Below are positions 40,377 to 47,881 of a stretch of 64,000 bases of DNA, piece after piece. The notes beneath the pieces were generated by a model that did not search any database, had not been told where the DNA came from, and was given only the letters and a program-made list of their open reading frames with translations. This DNA comes from JAWKSY01 sp041402125. GTDB taxonomy: Bacteria > Planctomycetota > GCA-002687715 > DRQF01. Within the stretch, counting starts at the first letter, position 1, and every line of letters begins with the position of its first letter. The translations under genes and the position numbers were made by a program. The DNA is taken from assembly GCA_041402125.1 (NCBI GenBank), contig JAWKSY010000009.1:131219-195218 (forward strand), read 5' to 3'.

Positions 40377-42299
40377 CTACTGCTTGGCGGGCTCCAGCGC
40401 GAGGTCGAGGACGATCAGGGCCATCGCGGTCCCGTAGCTCTTCCCCAGCTCGTGGCTGTCGATCCAGCCGCCGTCGGCCTCCCCGATCGCGGTGACCAGC
40501 TCCACGCAGCGCTTCCGCCAGGCCGTCTTCTTCTCGGCCTTCACCGGCGCGGCCTCCACCGCCATGGCCAGTCCGTGGACCCCGTACCAGAAGAAGAAGC
40601 CGCCGTTGTTGTAGCGGTCGGCGTGATCGTCGTACTTGCGGACGTTCTCGAGGATGTCGTGCTTCGCGAAGCCGTGCTCCACGGCCCGCTCGAGCGCCGC
40701 GGCGTCGCCCTTGCCCTCCTCCGACGTGAGGTAGAGCGCGAGCTCGCAGAGCGGCGTGCGGCCGACGGAGAACTCCGGCGTCGCGCCGCGCGTGGACACG
40801 CCGTAGCCGAAGTGTCCCTCCTCCGAGCGCGAGCTGCGCAATGCCGCGGCGGCCTCGTCGAGCAGGACCTTCTTCACCTTGGCGCCGTGCGTCCGGGCCG
40901 AGCACATCGCCTCGATGACGCTCGCCGTCGCGAAGGGGTTCGGGTACTCGTGCGCCCAGGCGCCGCGACGACGGGGCATCTTCTCGAGCTCGGCCAGGAT
41001 CTCGGCCGTCTTCTTGCGCGCGCGCTCGGCCAGTTCGGGCCGCGCGGCCGCGAGGGCGTCGAGGAATCGGAGGCGGTAGACGTGCGCCCAGACGAGCTCG
41101 TCGGAGTCCTCCGCGTTGACGTTCTTCTCGTCGAGGAGGAAGCGGGTCGCCCGGCTCACCGCCGCGTCCGCGCGCGCCGGGTCGGCCTCCCGCCAGGCCA
41201 GGACGGCGGTCGCGGCGAGGGCCGTCACCGCGACGTGGACGTTCGGGAGGCTGTCGATCCCGCCGAAGTCGTAGCGGGAGTCGTCCCAGCTCCCGTTCTC
41301 GCGCTGCAGGAGCAGGAGGAGATCGAGGCCGCGCGCGGCCATCTCGCGGGCGTCCTCGGCGCGGCCCGGCGTGCGCGTTCCCTCGGCGACGGGGGCGGAG
41401 AAGGAGGCGGCCGGCAGGTCGCGATAGACCTCGAAGCCGTGGATGAAGGGGCCCCAGCGTTCGAGCTCGAGCTTGCCCTTCCAACCCCAGCGGTCGTCCG
41501 CGTGCTTCTTCACCAGCTTGCCCCAGATCGCGTCGCCCTCCTCGTTCCGCGCGAGGCGATGGAGGCAGGCGCCCATGAAGTAGAGGCACTCGGCGCGGTC
41601 GGACTCGCTCGTCTCCGGGCCGACGACGACCTTCTGGAAGGCCTCGTGCGCGTCACGGTACTTCCCCGCTCGGAGCAGGGCGTGCGCCGCGGCCAGGGCG
41701 GGGCGGGGCGCGGTCTCGGGGATGGGCGCGGCCGCGCTCCCGAGCGCCTCGGCGTGCTCCTTCAGGACGCGGCCGAGTCGATCCATCATCCAGCGCGAGT
41801 TGTAGACGCTGAGTCGATCGAAGCTCGCGACGCGCGCGCCCTTCGGATCGAGCAGGAGGAACCCGGGCTCGACGAACTCGAAGACCGCGAGGCCGTACCG
41901 CGCCGCGATCTCGGCCGAGGTCGCGCGATCGACGGTGGCGATCATCCGCTCACCGCGACGGCCGAGGAGGCGCGAGAAGCCGAGACGGAGGGGCACGAAG
42001 CGCTCGTTGATCAGGCCGACCATCGCCGGGTCCATGAAGGCGCCGCCCATCATGTACCAGTAGAGTTCCTGCTTCCGGTCCATCTTCGTCCCGCGCGCGG
42101 TGGGGACGAACCAGAAGACGGGCTTCTTCTCCTCCGCGGCGCGCGCGAGGGCCGCGTCGAGGTCCTCCATCCAGGCGATCTCGCTTCCGCAACGGGAGGC
42201 GTAGGCGCTGCGCGGCGGCGGACCGCTCTGGGCGCGCAGGGCGGGAGCGGCGAGGAGACCGACGACGAGGGAGAGGAGGGCGAGACGACGCAGGACCAT
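40377..42299 (-). CDS. Secreted thioredoxin-like / toroid-repeat protein
   Basis: The 640-residue protein has a signal peptide (LALLSLVVGLLAAPALRAQ), a thioredoxin-like domain (about 40-175: ALARAAEEKKPVFWFVP, later GFLLLDPKGARVASFD) without CxxC, a TPR-like hairpin (about 200-260) and a C-terminal alpha/alpha barrel of the squalene-cyclase or prenyltransferase-repeat type (LLLLLQRENGSWDD, EEGHFGYGVSTRG, IGEADGGWIDSHELGKSYGT). Such repeats are common in secreted planctomycete proteins and need not be enzymes. It has its own TATACT promoter. Confidence 0.8.
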   Translation of the reverse strand: MVLRRLALLSLVVGLLAAPALRAQSGPPPRSAYASRCGSEIAWMEDLDAALARAAEEKKPVFWFVPTARGTKMDRKQELYWYMMGGAFMDPAMVGLINERFVPLRLGFSRLLGRRGERMIATVDRATSAEIAARYGLAVFEFVEPGFLLLDPKGARVASFDRLSVYNSRWMMDRLGRVLKEHAEALGSAAAPIPETAPRPALAAAHALLRAGKYRDAHEAFQKVVVGPETSESDRAECLYFMGACLHRLARNEEGDAIWGKLVKKHADDRWGWKGKLELERWGPFIHGFEVYRDLPAASFSAPVAEGTRTPGRAEDAREMAARGLDLLLLLQRENGSWDDSRYDFGGIDSLPNVHVAVTALAATAVLAWREADPARADAAVSRATRFLLDEKNVNAEDSDELVWAHVYRLRFLDALAAARPELAERARKKTAEILAELEKMPRRRGAWAHEYPNPFATASVIEAMCSARTHGAKVKKVLLDEAAAALRSSRSEEGHFGYGVSTRGATPEFSVGRTPLCELALYLTSEEGKGDAAALERAVEHGFAKHDILENVRKYDDHADRYNNGGFFFWYGVHGLAMAVEAAPVKAEKKTAWRKRCVELVTAIGEADGGWIDSHELGKSYGTAMALIVLDLALEPAKQ

Positions 42300-42301
42300 G
42301 G

Positions 42302-42341
42302 ATCGCTCCGGGCAGGGAACTCGTGCCCGGAGTATAGCGAT
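42302..42341 (-). promoter_or_regulatory. TATACT -10 embedded in an inverted repeat
   Basis: On the minus strand TATACT (42336-42331) lies 31 nt before the start of the 640-residue protein gene. CTCCGGGCA (42306-42314) and TGCCCGGAG (42324-42332) form a 9-bp repeat whose upstream arm reaches into the -10. Outer arms ATCGCT (42302-42307) and AGCGAT (42336-42341) also match. This is a strong operator candidate, or a 5' hairpin. Confidence 0.5.
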
Positions 42342-42403
42342 GCGTCGGGTGCTCGGGGGGACCCGGAGCCCTCCGGAGGGACACGCTGGTTCTGAATGCG
42401 AGC

Positions 42404-42429
42404 GGGGCCGATCTGGACGGATCGGCCCC
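42404..42429 (-). terminator. 10-bp perfect hairpin after the Gly/Cys repeat gene
   Basis: GGGGCCGATC (42404-42413) and GATCGGCCCC (42420-42429) have a 6-nt loop and lie 47 nt after the stop codon of the minus-strand gene. No T-run is present. Confidence 0.55.
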
Positions 42430-42475
42430 GGGCTCGAGGGGATCAGGTGGAACGCGGACCGGTACTCTCAGCGGA

Positions 42476-44203
42476 TCACCAGCCGCCACCCCAGCCGCCG
42501 CCGCAGTTGTTGGAGCCACCGCCCCAGCCACCGCCGTAGCTACCGCCGCCGGAGCCGCCGCCGCAGTTGTTGGAGCCACCGCCCCAGCCACCGCCGTAGC
42601 CACCGCCGCCGGAGCGCCGCAGTTGTTGGAGCCACCGCCCCAGCCACCGCCGTAGCTACCGCCGCCGGAGCCGCCGCCGCAGTTGTTGGAGCCACCGCCC
42701 CAGCCACCGCCGTAGCTACCGCCGCCGGAGCCGCCGCCGCAGTTGTTGAGCCACTGCCCCAGCCACCGCCGTAGCTACCGCCGCCGGAGCTGCCGCCGCA
42801 GTTGTTGGAGAGCCACCGCCCCAGCCACCGCCGTAGCTACCGCCGCCGGAGCCGCCGCCGCAGTTGTTGGAGCCACCGCCCCAGCCACCGCCGTAGCTAC
42901 CGCCGCCGGAGCCGCCGCCGCAGTTGTTGGAGCCACCGCCCCAGCCACCGCCGTAGCTGCCGCCGCCGGAGCCGCCGCCGCAGTTGTTGGAGCCGCCGCC
43001 CCAGCCGCCGCCGTAGCTGCCGCCGCAGTTGTTGGAGCCACCGCCCCAACCGCCGCCGCAGCTACCGCCGCCCCAGCCGTTCCATCCGCCGCAGTCGTCC
43101 TCCGGCGGGCACTCGAAGACGCAGTCGTTGTTCGGGGCCTCGAAAAGGGCCTTCGTCGCCTGGATCTCCGCGATGTCGCAGGAGGCGAGCGCCTGGTTCG
43201 TCATCCACTTCACCTGCGAGTAGGAGTAGGGGTAGTCGACGCAATCGCTCTTGGCGTTGAGGATCGCCGCGGCGGCCTCGCGGAGGAGGCACTTGACCTC
43301 GGAGATCAGGCTGCCGTCGCCGTCGTCCCAGACGAGGGCGTGCGAGTAGCGCTTGTTGTAGAGGCCGTACCAGTTGAGGTAGGTGCCGCTGAAGTCGTAG
43401 CGCAGCTTGTCCTCCGGGGAGAAGCCGCAGGGCCAGAGGTCGGGGTTCTGGATCCAGAACTCCGGCGTGCACTCGTCACCCGGATCCTGCGGATCGTCGA
43501 AGGTCGACAGGTCGAGCGTGAAGCTCATGAAGTCCTCGCCGATGCCGTCGTCCTCGAGCGAGCCGCAGAAGGCGGTCAGGCCGATGACGAGCTGACCGTC
43601 GACGAAGTAGTCGGCGATGAGCTGCGAGAAGTTCGTGATCGTGAACTCGATGTCCGGCGTCGCGGCGCTCGTGTCCCCGAAGACCGCGCCGACGTGCTGC
43701 GGCAGCGGGGTCAGGAAGCCCGAGAGCGGCTGGAACTGGAAGGCCGGGTTGAAGGTCGCGACCTGGAAGCCGTTGATGTCCGCGCCCTGCGGGAGACCGG
43801 CGATGACGTCGGTGATGCCGTCGTCGTCGAGGTCGAAGGCGAGCGTGAAGGACTCGGAGCCCTGGAAGGCCGGCTGGTCCACGCCGCCGTTCGCGAGGAG
43901 GGGCAGCGAGGACGTGCCCGGGTCGCCGTCGCCGTCGGCGTCGCCGAGGATGCCCGCGGCGTCGAAGCCGACGAAGAGCGTGTCGAGGCCCGCGTCGTAG
44001 CGGAGGCCGACCCCCAGGAGATCCCAGCCGGAGACGATGCCGGCGAGGTTGGGGGGGAGGCCGACGTCACCGACGCCAGGGTCGGCGATGATGGCGTCCG
44101 CGGGGAAATCGTTGGCGACGTTCCCGGTGAAGGTCACGGCCTGGGCGAAGAGGGCGGTCGGCAGGAGAAGCGCCGCCGCGAGCGGGAGAAGGAGTCTTTT
44201 CAT
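42476..44203 (-). CDS. Secreted protein with Gly/Cys 20-residue tandem repeats; contains three compensating indels
   Basis: The start at 44203 gives a signal peptide (MKRLLLPLAAALLLPTALFAQ). Residues 20-270 are a beta-rich domain with calcium-loop-like D-x-D-x-D runs. Residues 275-375 resemble the CTPGYWKN-type domain (ECTPEFWIQNPDLWPCGFS, then LLREAAAAILNA). The C-terminus is an array of 20-residue units rich in Gly with Ser, Asn, Tyr, Trp and one Cys each (SNNCGGGSGGGSYGGGWGGG). Three units carry indels (+2 at 42811, -1 near 42747, -4 near 42615, in reading order) that sum to -3, so the frame is restored and ends CGGGWGGGW then TGA at 42476. Probably a crosslinkable surface or matrix protein. 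Confidence 0.75.
42516..43037 (-). repeat. 60-bp tandem repeat array (9 units)
   Basis: Nine units, seven of full or near-full 60 bp, encode the Gly/Cys repeats. Boundaries at 42516, 42576, 42632, 42692, 42751, 42813, 42873, 42933 and 42993; units of 56 and 59 bp and a 2-nt insertion mark the indels, and the first-encoded unit is 45 bp. Units are nearly identical, which indicates recent duplication or gene conversion. All six frames are free of stops over most of the array. Confidence 0.9.
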
Positions 44204-44340
44204 GGGTCGGGGGTCTCCGGAGTCGCATCGTTCGGCCGGGGATCCGGGGACGCCCGGAGGCGTCGTCGGGGTCCGGGCGCGCGGACTCTCCATGACGGGC
44301 AATCGGTCGGGCGCCGTTCGACGGGAAGCGGCGCGTACGC

Positions 44341-44389
44341 TGAATGGCCGGATCTTAGTCGCGGCTTCCCCGGTCCCGAGGGCCATTCA
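44341..44389 (-). promoter_or_regulatory. Inverted repeat flanking a minus-strand -10
   Basis: TGAATGGCC (44341-44349) and GGCCATTCA (44381-44389) are perfect 9-bp arms, 31 nt apart. Between them TAAGAT (44357-44352, minus strand) is a candidate -10 for the Gly/Cys repeat gene, giving a leader of about 140 nt. This fits a repressor or activator site, or looping arms. Confidence 0.4.
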
Positions 44390-44568
44390 ATGACACCCGA
44401 TCCGGGTCCCCGCCGCCGGTGAGGACCGCGGGTCGACCACCGCTCGGACGCGGGCCCGCCAAGTCACGCGGGCGCCGCGGTTTCCGTCGGCCTCCGGACG
44501 TCTCGTCACGTCGCGGCGCGGCGCCCGGCTCTCCGCCCTCGCTCCGGGGGAATACCCGCTCGCCGTGA

Positions 44569-44574
44569 TAGGCT
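44569..44574 (+). promoter_or_regulatory. -10 element TAGGCT of a leaderless transcript
   Basis: TAGGCT ends exactly 6 nt before ATG 44581, and the six bases between are all C, so no ribosome binding site is possible. The geometry is the same as at 37735. Confidence 0.5.
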
Positions 44575-44580
44575 CCCCCC

Positions 44581-45423
44581 ATGAAGGGTCGGAAGCAGGT
44601 CCACCACGCCATCGACGCCGAGACCGCGGCCCGGCTCGCGGCGGCCGGCGCGTCCGATTTCGAGTCGGTGATGGCCTGGCGCGGCCTCGAGCCGGTGAAG
44701 GCGGCGCTCCCCTGGAAGAGCATCGCGCGCGGCGAGCTTCCCGACGGTCGGTCGTTCTTCCTCAAGCGATACGACGAGGTCCCGCGCGGCGAGGCCTGGG
44801 CCTACCGCCGCCGCCCCGGCGGCCCCACCTGCGCGGCCGAACGGGAGTGGAGAGCGCTCACGCGGCTGGCCGAGCTCGGCGTGACGGCGCCGCGACCGCT
44901 CGCCTGGGGCGCGGAGCGCCGCGGACCCTTCGGGCTCGTCCGGCGGGCCTTCGTCCTGACGGAGGGACTGCCCGAGGCCGAGACCCTCGAGGCGTCACTC
45001 TACGCGGAACTCGGCGGCGGGGACGAGAGCGCCCGCCTCCGACGTCGCCGCGTCGGCGCCCGGATCGCGCGTCTCCTCGCCGCGATGCACGCGGGCGGCG
45101 TCAATCACCGCGACTTCTACGCCGGACACCTGCGCGTGACGGCGGACGACGCCGTGCAGGTCCTCGACCTCGATCGGGCCGACGTGCGGGTCTCGATGCC
45201 GCGCCGATGGCGGGAGAAGGACCTCGCGGCCCTGCACTTCTCCGTCCCGCTGCGCCTCGTGGGGATGCGCGAGCGCCTGCGGTTCGCGGTGATCTATTTC
45301 GGGACGGAACGGGCGGAACGCCGGCCGATGCTCGCCGCCGTCGCGCGACGGGCCGAGGCGATGCGTCGCCGCACACGCGAGAAGATCGCGCGCGGCGACC
45401 CGAACGTCCACCTCAACGAGTGA
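44581..45423 (+). CDS. waaP: WaaP/RfaP-like LPS core heptose kinase
   Basis: The 280-residue protein matches the LPS heptose kinase family: SFFLKRYDEVPRGE with the ATP-binding lysine near residue 61, ERE-W (AEREWRAL) near residue 84, and the catalytic HAGGVNHRDFYAGHLRV near residue 170, followed by LDLDRADV with the metal-binding Asp. WaaP phosphorylates inner-core heptose in the cytoplasm before LPS export. This implies an outer membrane with LPS-like core, or a related kinase acting on another glycan. It overlaps the convergent gene by 11 nt. Confidence 0.85.
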   Translation: MKGRKQVHHAIDAETAARLAAAGASDFESVMAWRGLEPVKAALPWKSIARGELPDGRSFFLKRYDEVPRGEAWAYRRRPGGPTCAAEREWRALTRLAELGVTAPRPLAWGAERRGPFGLVRRAFVLTEGLPEAETLEASLYAELGGGDESARLRRRRVGARIARLLAAMHAGGVNHRDFYAGHLRVTADDAVQVLDLDRADVRVSMPRRWREKDLAALHFSVPLRLVGMRERLRFAVIYFGTERAERRPMLAAVARRAEAMRRRTREKIARGDPNVHLNE

Positions 45424-46459
45424 AGCGTCCGGCGCTGGCCGCGGCGGCGGCCTGCTCGACGCGCGCCCGCGCCGCCAGGGCCGACTCGTCCGTCGGGTCG
45501 AACGACAGCGCCGCGTTCACGAAGCCGATCGCCGATCCGAAGGAGCCGCGGATCGTGTAGAGGCTGGCGATGTGGAGCCGCAGCCGGATGTGCATCGCCA
45601 GGATCTCGTCCTCGAGGGCCTCGATGCGGGCAGTGAGCTCGTCGGGGAAGCTCCGGTTGCGGCGGAGGCGCGCGAGGTCGCGCTCGCCGCTCGCGACGTA
45701 GCGGATGGAGGCGTCGTAGCGCGTCTTGCTCCGGCGCAGGCTCCCGTCCTGCGCGAGCCCGCGCGACTCCTCGCGCCGCGCCTTCTCGACCCAGGCCGCG
45801 ACGTCGTCGATCTCGCCCTCGACCCGCTCCCACTCCTCCTTCGCCTTCCGGCTCCGCTCCAGCGCGACGCGTCGGCGCTTGGCCGCCTCGAAGCGCCGGC
45901 TGATCTCCTCGAGCAGCGCGGGGACCGACTCGGCCTCGGGGCGCTCGGAGTAGCGGCGCAGCGCCGCGAGGGCCTTGCGACGCGCCGCCCGGAAGTCCTC
46001 CTCGTCGAGGTCGGCGCGACTCGCCGCCAGCATCCGCTCGAAGTCCTTGCGCTCGGAGGCGTCGATCAGGTCGAAGACTTCACGGGTCGGGTGTTCGGGA
46101 TCGAGGACGCAGGCGCGGTAGTGTCGGGCCGCCGTCGCGTGCAGGCCCGCCCGGGAGGCGAGGTCACCGACGCGGCGGTGGTCGTCGCGATCGAGGGGCG
46201 AGAGCAGGCTCACCACGACGCCGTAGAGCGAGTTGGGCGCGACGCGCTCGAAGGCGTAGGTCTCCTTCACCGAGCCCTTGCCCACCTTGCGCTCGAGCAC
46301 GAGGCTGTCGCCCTCGAGCGAGACGGCGCCCGTCACCACCCGCCCCGTCGTCAGTTCGAGGGTCTCGGTCCGCGCGCCCTGCGCGGAGGCGAGGGCCGTC
46401 GCGCCGAGCAGCGCGAGGGTCAAGGCGAACGGGAATCGTGCGAGCTGGGGCCACTCCAT
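45413..46459 (-). CDS. Secreted coiled-coil/TPR protein of unknown function
   Basis: The start at 46459 gives a signal peptide (FPFALTLALLGATALASAQG). A short beta region follows (ETLELTTGRVVTGAVSLEG, like SHD1- or SLA1-type surface domains), then mostly charged helices including a coiled coil (about 165-290) and a final TPR-like hairpin (YTIRGSFGSAIGFVNAALSFDP). The 348-residue protein is probably a periplasmic scaffold. The frame is open upstream of 46459 but not protein-like. Confidence 0.72.
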   Translation of the reverse strand: MEWPQLARFPFALTLALLGATALASAQGARTETLELTTGRVVTGAVSLEGDSLVLERKVGKGSVKETYAFERVAPNSLYGVVVSLLSPLDRDDHRRVGDLASRAGLHATAARHYRACVLDPEHPTREVFDLIDASERKDFERMLAASRADLDEEDFRAARRKALAALRRYSERPEAESVPALLEEISRRFEAAKRRRVALERSRKAKEEWERVEGEIDDVAAWVEKARREESRGLAQDGSLRRSKTRYDASIRYVASGERDLARLRRNRSFPDELTARIEALEDEILAMHIRLRLHIASLYTIRGSFGSAIGFVNAALSFDPTDESALAARARVEQAAAAASAGRFTR

Positions 46460-46610
46460 GGCGTCCTCCCGGGTATCCGCTCCGGCGCGTCCATCGAGAT
46501 CAGTGATACGGATCCGCCGGCGCCCATGCGAGCGGAATCCCCCGTGCGAGTTCGCACGCTCCATGCGCCGCGCGCCGAAAATGCGACGGAACGGCGGCGG
46601 CCCGCGCTGA

Positions 46611-46616
46611 TAGGAT
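46611..46616 (+). promoter_or_regulatory. Candidate -10 element TAGGAT
   Basis: TAGGAT overlaps an in-frame ATG at 46615. Transcription from it would start near 46623, so that ATG cannot be used and the start at 46675 is supported. Confidence 0.4.
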
Positions 46617-46674
46617 GGCGCGCACCGCACCGCGCCGCGCGCGGGGCAAGGTCCACGACGAGCGGGAGCAGGGC

Positions 46675-47859
46675 ATGGGGTATCGATACGCGGTCCTCGG
46701 AGCGGGGCTGCAGGGCACGGCCGCCGCCTACGACATGGCGCGATTCGGCGACGCGGAGGAGATCGTCCTCCTCGACCGATCGGACGAGATCGCCCGGGAC
46801 GCGGCCGCGCGGATCAACGGTCTGCTCGGCTGGGACGTCGCCCGCGGCGAGGCGCTCGACGTTCGCGACGGCGGCGCCGTCGAGACGGCCCTGCGGGGGA
46901 TCGACTGCACGCTCTCGGCCGTTCCCTACTTCTTCAACCCCTCGATCGCACTGGCCTGCATCCACGCCGGATCGCACATGTGCGATCTGGGCGGCAACAC
47001 CGACGTCTCGCGTCGGGTGCTCAAGATGAACGACGAGGCGACCGACGCCGGCGTCAGCATCATTCCCGACTGCGGTCTCGCGCCGGGCATGGCGAACACG
47101 CTCGCGGTCTACGGCATGAGCTACATGGACGAGGTCGAGTCGGTGCAGATCCGCTGCGGCGGGCTCCCGCAGGCCCCCAAGCCGCCGCTCCTCTACAAGG
47201 TCGTCTTCAACATCGCCGGCCTCACGAACGAATACTTCGGCGTCGCGAACTTCCTGCGCGGCGGGAAGGTCGTGCAGGTCGAGACCTTCACCGAGCTCGA
47301 AGAGATCGAGTTCGACGCGCCCGTCGGGCGCTGCGAGGCCTTCGTGACCTCCGGCGGCACCAGTACCTGCCCCTGGACCTTCGAGGGCAAGGTCGAGAAC
47401 TACGACTACAAGACCGTGCGCTACAAGGGGCACTACGAGAGCTTCAAGGTCATCCGCGACCTCGGACTCCTCGACCTCGAGCCGATCGAGGTCGGCGGAT
47501 CGAAGGTCGTGCCCCGCGAGCTCTTCCACCGGGTCGCGTCCCCGCGCCTCCAGTTCCCCGAGGATCGCGATCTGGTCGTGCTGCGCGTCACCGTGAAGGG
47601 ACGCCGCGACGGCCACGATCTCAAGATGGTCCTCGAGATCATGGACTTCGAGGATCCGGAGACCGGCTTCAGCGCGATGCAGCGCACGACCGGATGGGCC
47701 GCCAGCGTCGTCGCCATCATGATGGCCGAGGGCGAGGTCCGCCCCGGCGCGACGCCCCTCGAGCAGGCCGTCGACGGCCGGGAGTTCGTGAACCGCTTCA
47801 AGCGGCGCGGGATCCGCTTCACCGAAAGCATGCAGCGGACGCTCACCGACCTCGGCTGA
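46675..47859 (+). CDS. Saccharopine dehydrogenase family NAD(P)-dependent enzyme
   Basis: The 394-residue protein starts GYRYAVLGAGLQGTAAAYDM, a Rossmann nucleotide-binding loop, and has LRGIDCTLSAVPYFFN and the C-terminal domain starting SIIPDCGLAPGMANTLA. This is the saccharopine dehydrogenase / lysine 6-dehydrogenase / carboxynorspermidine type fold. The exact substrate, an amino acid or polyamine precursor, cannot be fixed. ATG 46675, preceded by GGGAGCAGGG, is preferred to the ATG at 46615, which lies inside the promoter. Confidence 0.85.
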   Translation: MGYRYAVLGAGLQGTAAAYDMARFGDAEEIVLLDRSDEIARDAAARINGLLGWDVARGEALDVRDGGAVETALRGIDCTLSAVPYFFNPSIALACIHAGSHMCDLGGNTDVSRRVLKMNDEATDAGVSIIPDCGLAPGMANTLAVYGMSYMDEVESVQIRCGGLPQAPKPPLLYKVVFNIAGLTNEYFGVANFLRGGKVVQVETFTELEEIEFDAPVGRCEAFVTSGGTSTCPWTFEGKVENYDYKTVRYKGHYESFKVIRDLGLLDLEPIEVGGSKVVPRELFHRVASPRLQFPEDRDLVVLRVTVKGRRDGHDLKMVLEIMDFEDPETGFSAMQRTTGWAASVVAIMMAEGEVRPGATPLEQAVDGREFVNRFKRRGIRFTESMQRTLTDLG

Positions 47860-47881
47860 CCGCGCCGGTCCGCTTCCCCGC

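Larger units (their letters stand above)
44204..44580. other. Divergent intergenic region, 377 nt
   Basis: It separates the Gly/Cys repeat gene (minus) from the WaaP-like gene (plus). It holds a minus-strand TAAGAT (44357-44352) flanked by the inverted repeat at 44341-44389, and the plus-strand TAGGCT at 44569. No coding sequence is supported. Confidence 0.5.

Noticed and set aside
42516..43037. CRISPR-like array
   Set aside because: Units are directly adjacent without unique spacers and lie in a coding frame; no cas genes are nearby.
42743..44422. 559-codon plus-strand frame opposite the Gly/Cys repeat gene
   Set aside because: Repeats without stops are open in every frame; the minus strand has the signal peptide and domains.
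46615..46674. Upstream ATG start for the saccharopine dehydrogenase-like gene
   Set aside because: The ATG lies within the candidate -10 TAGGAT, so it would not be in the transcript.
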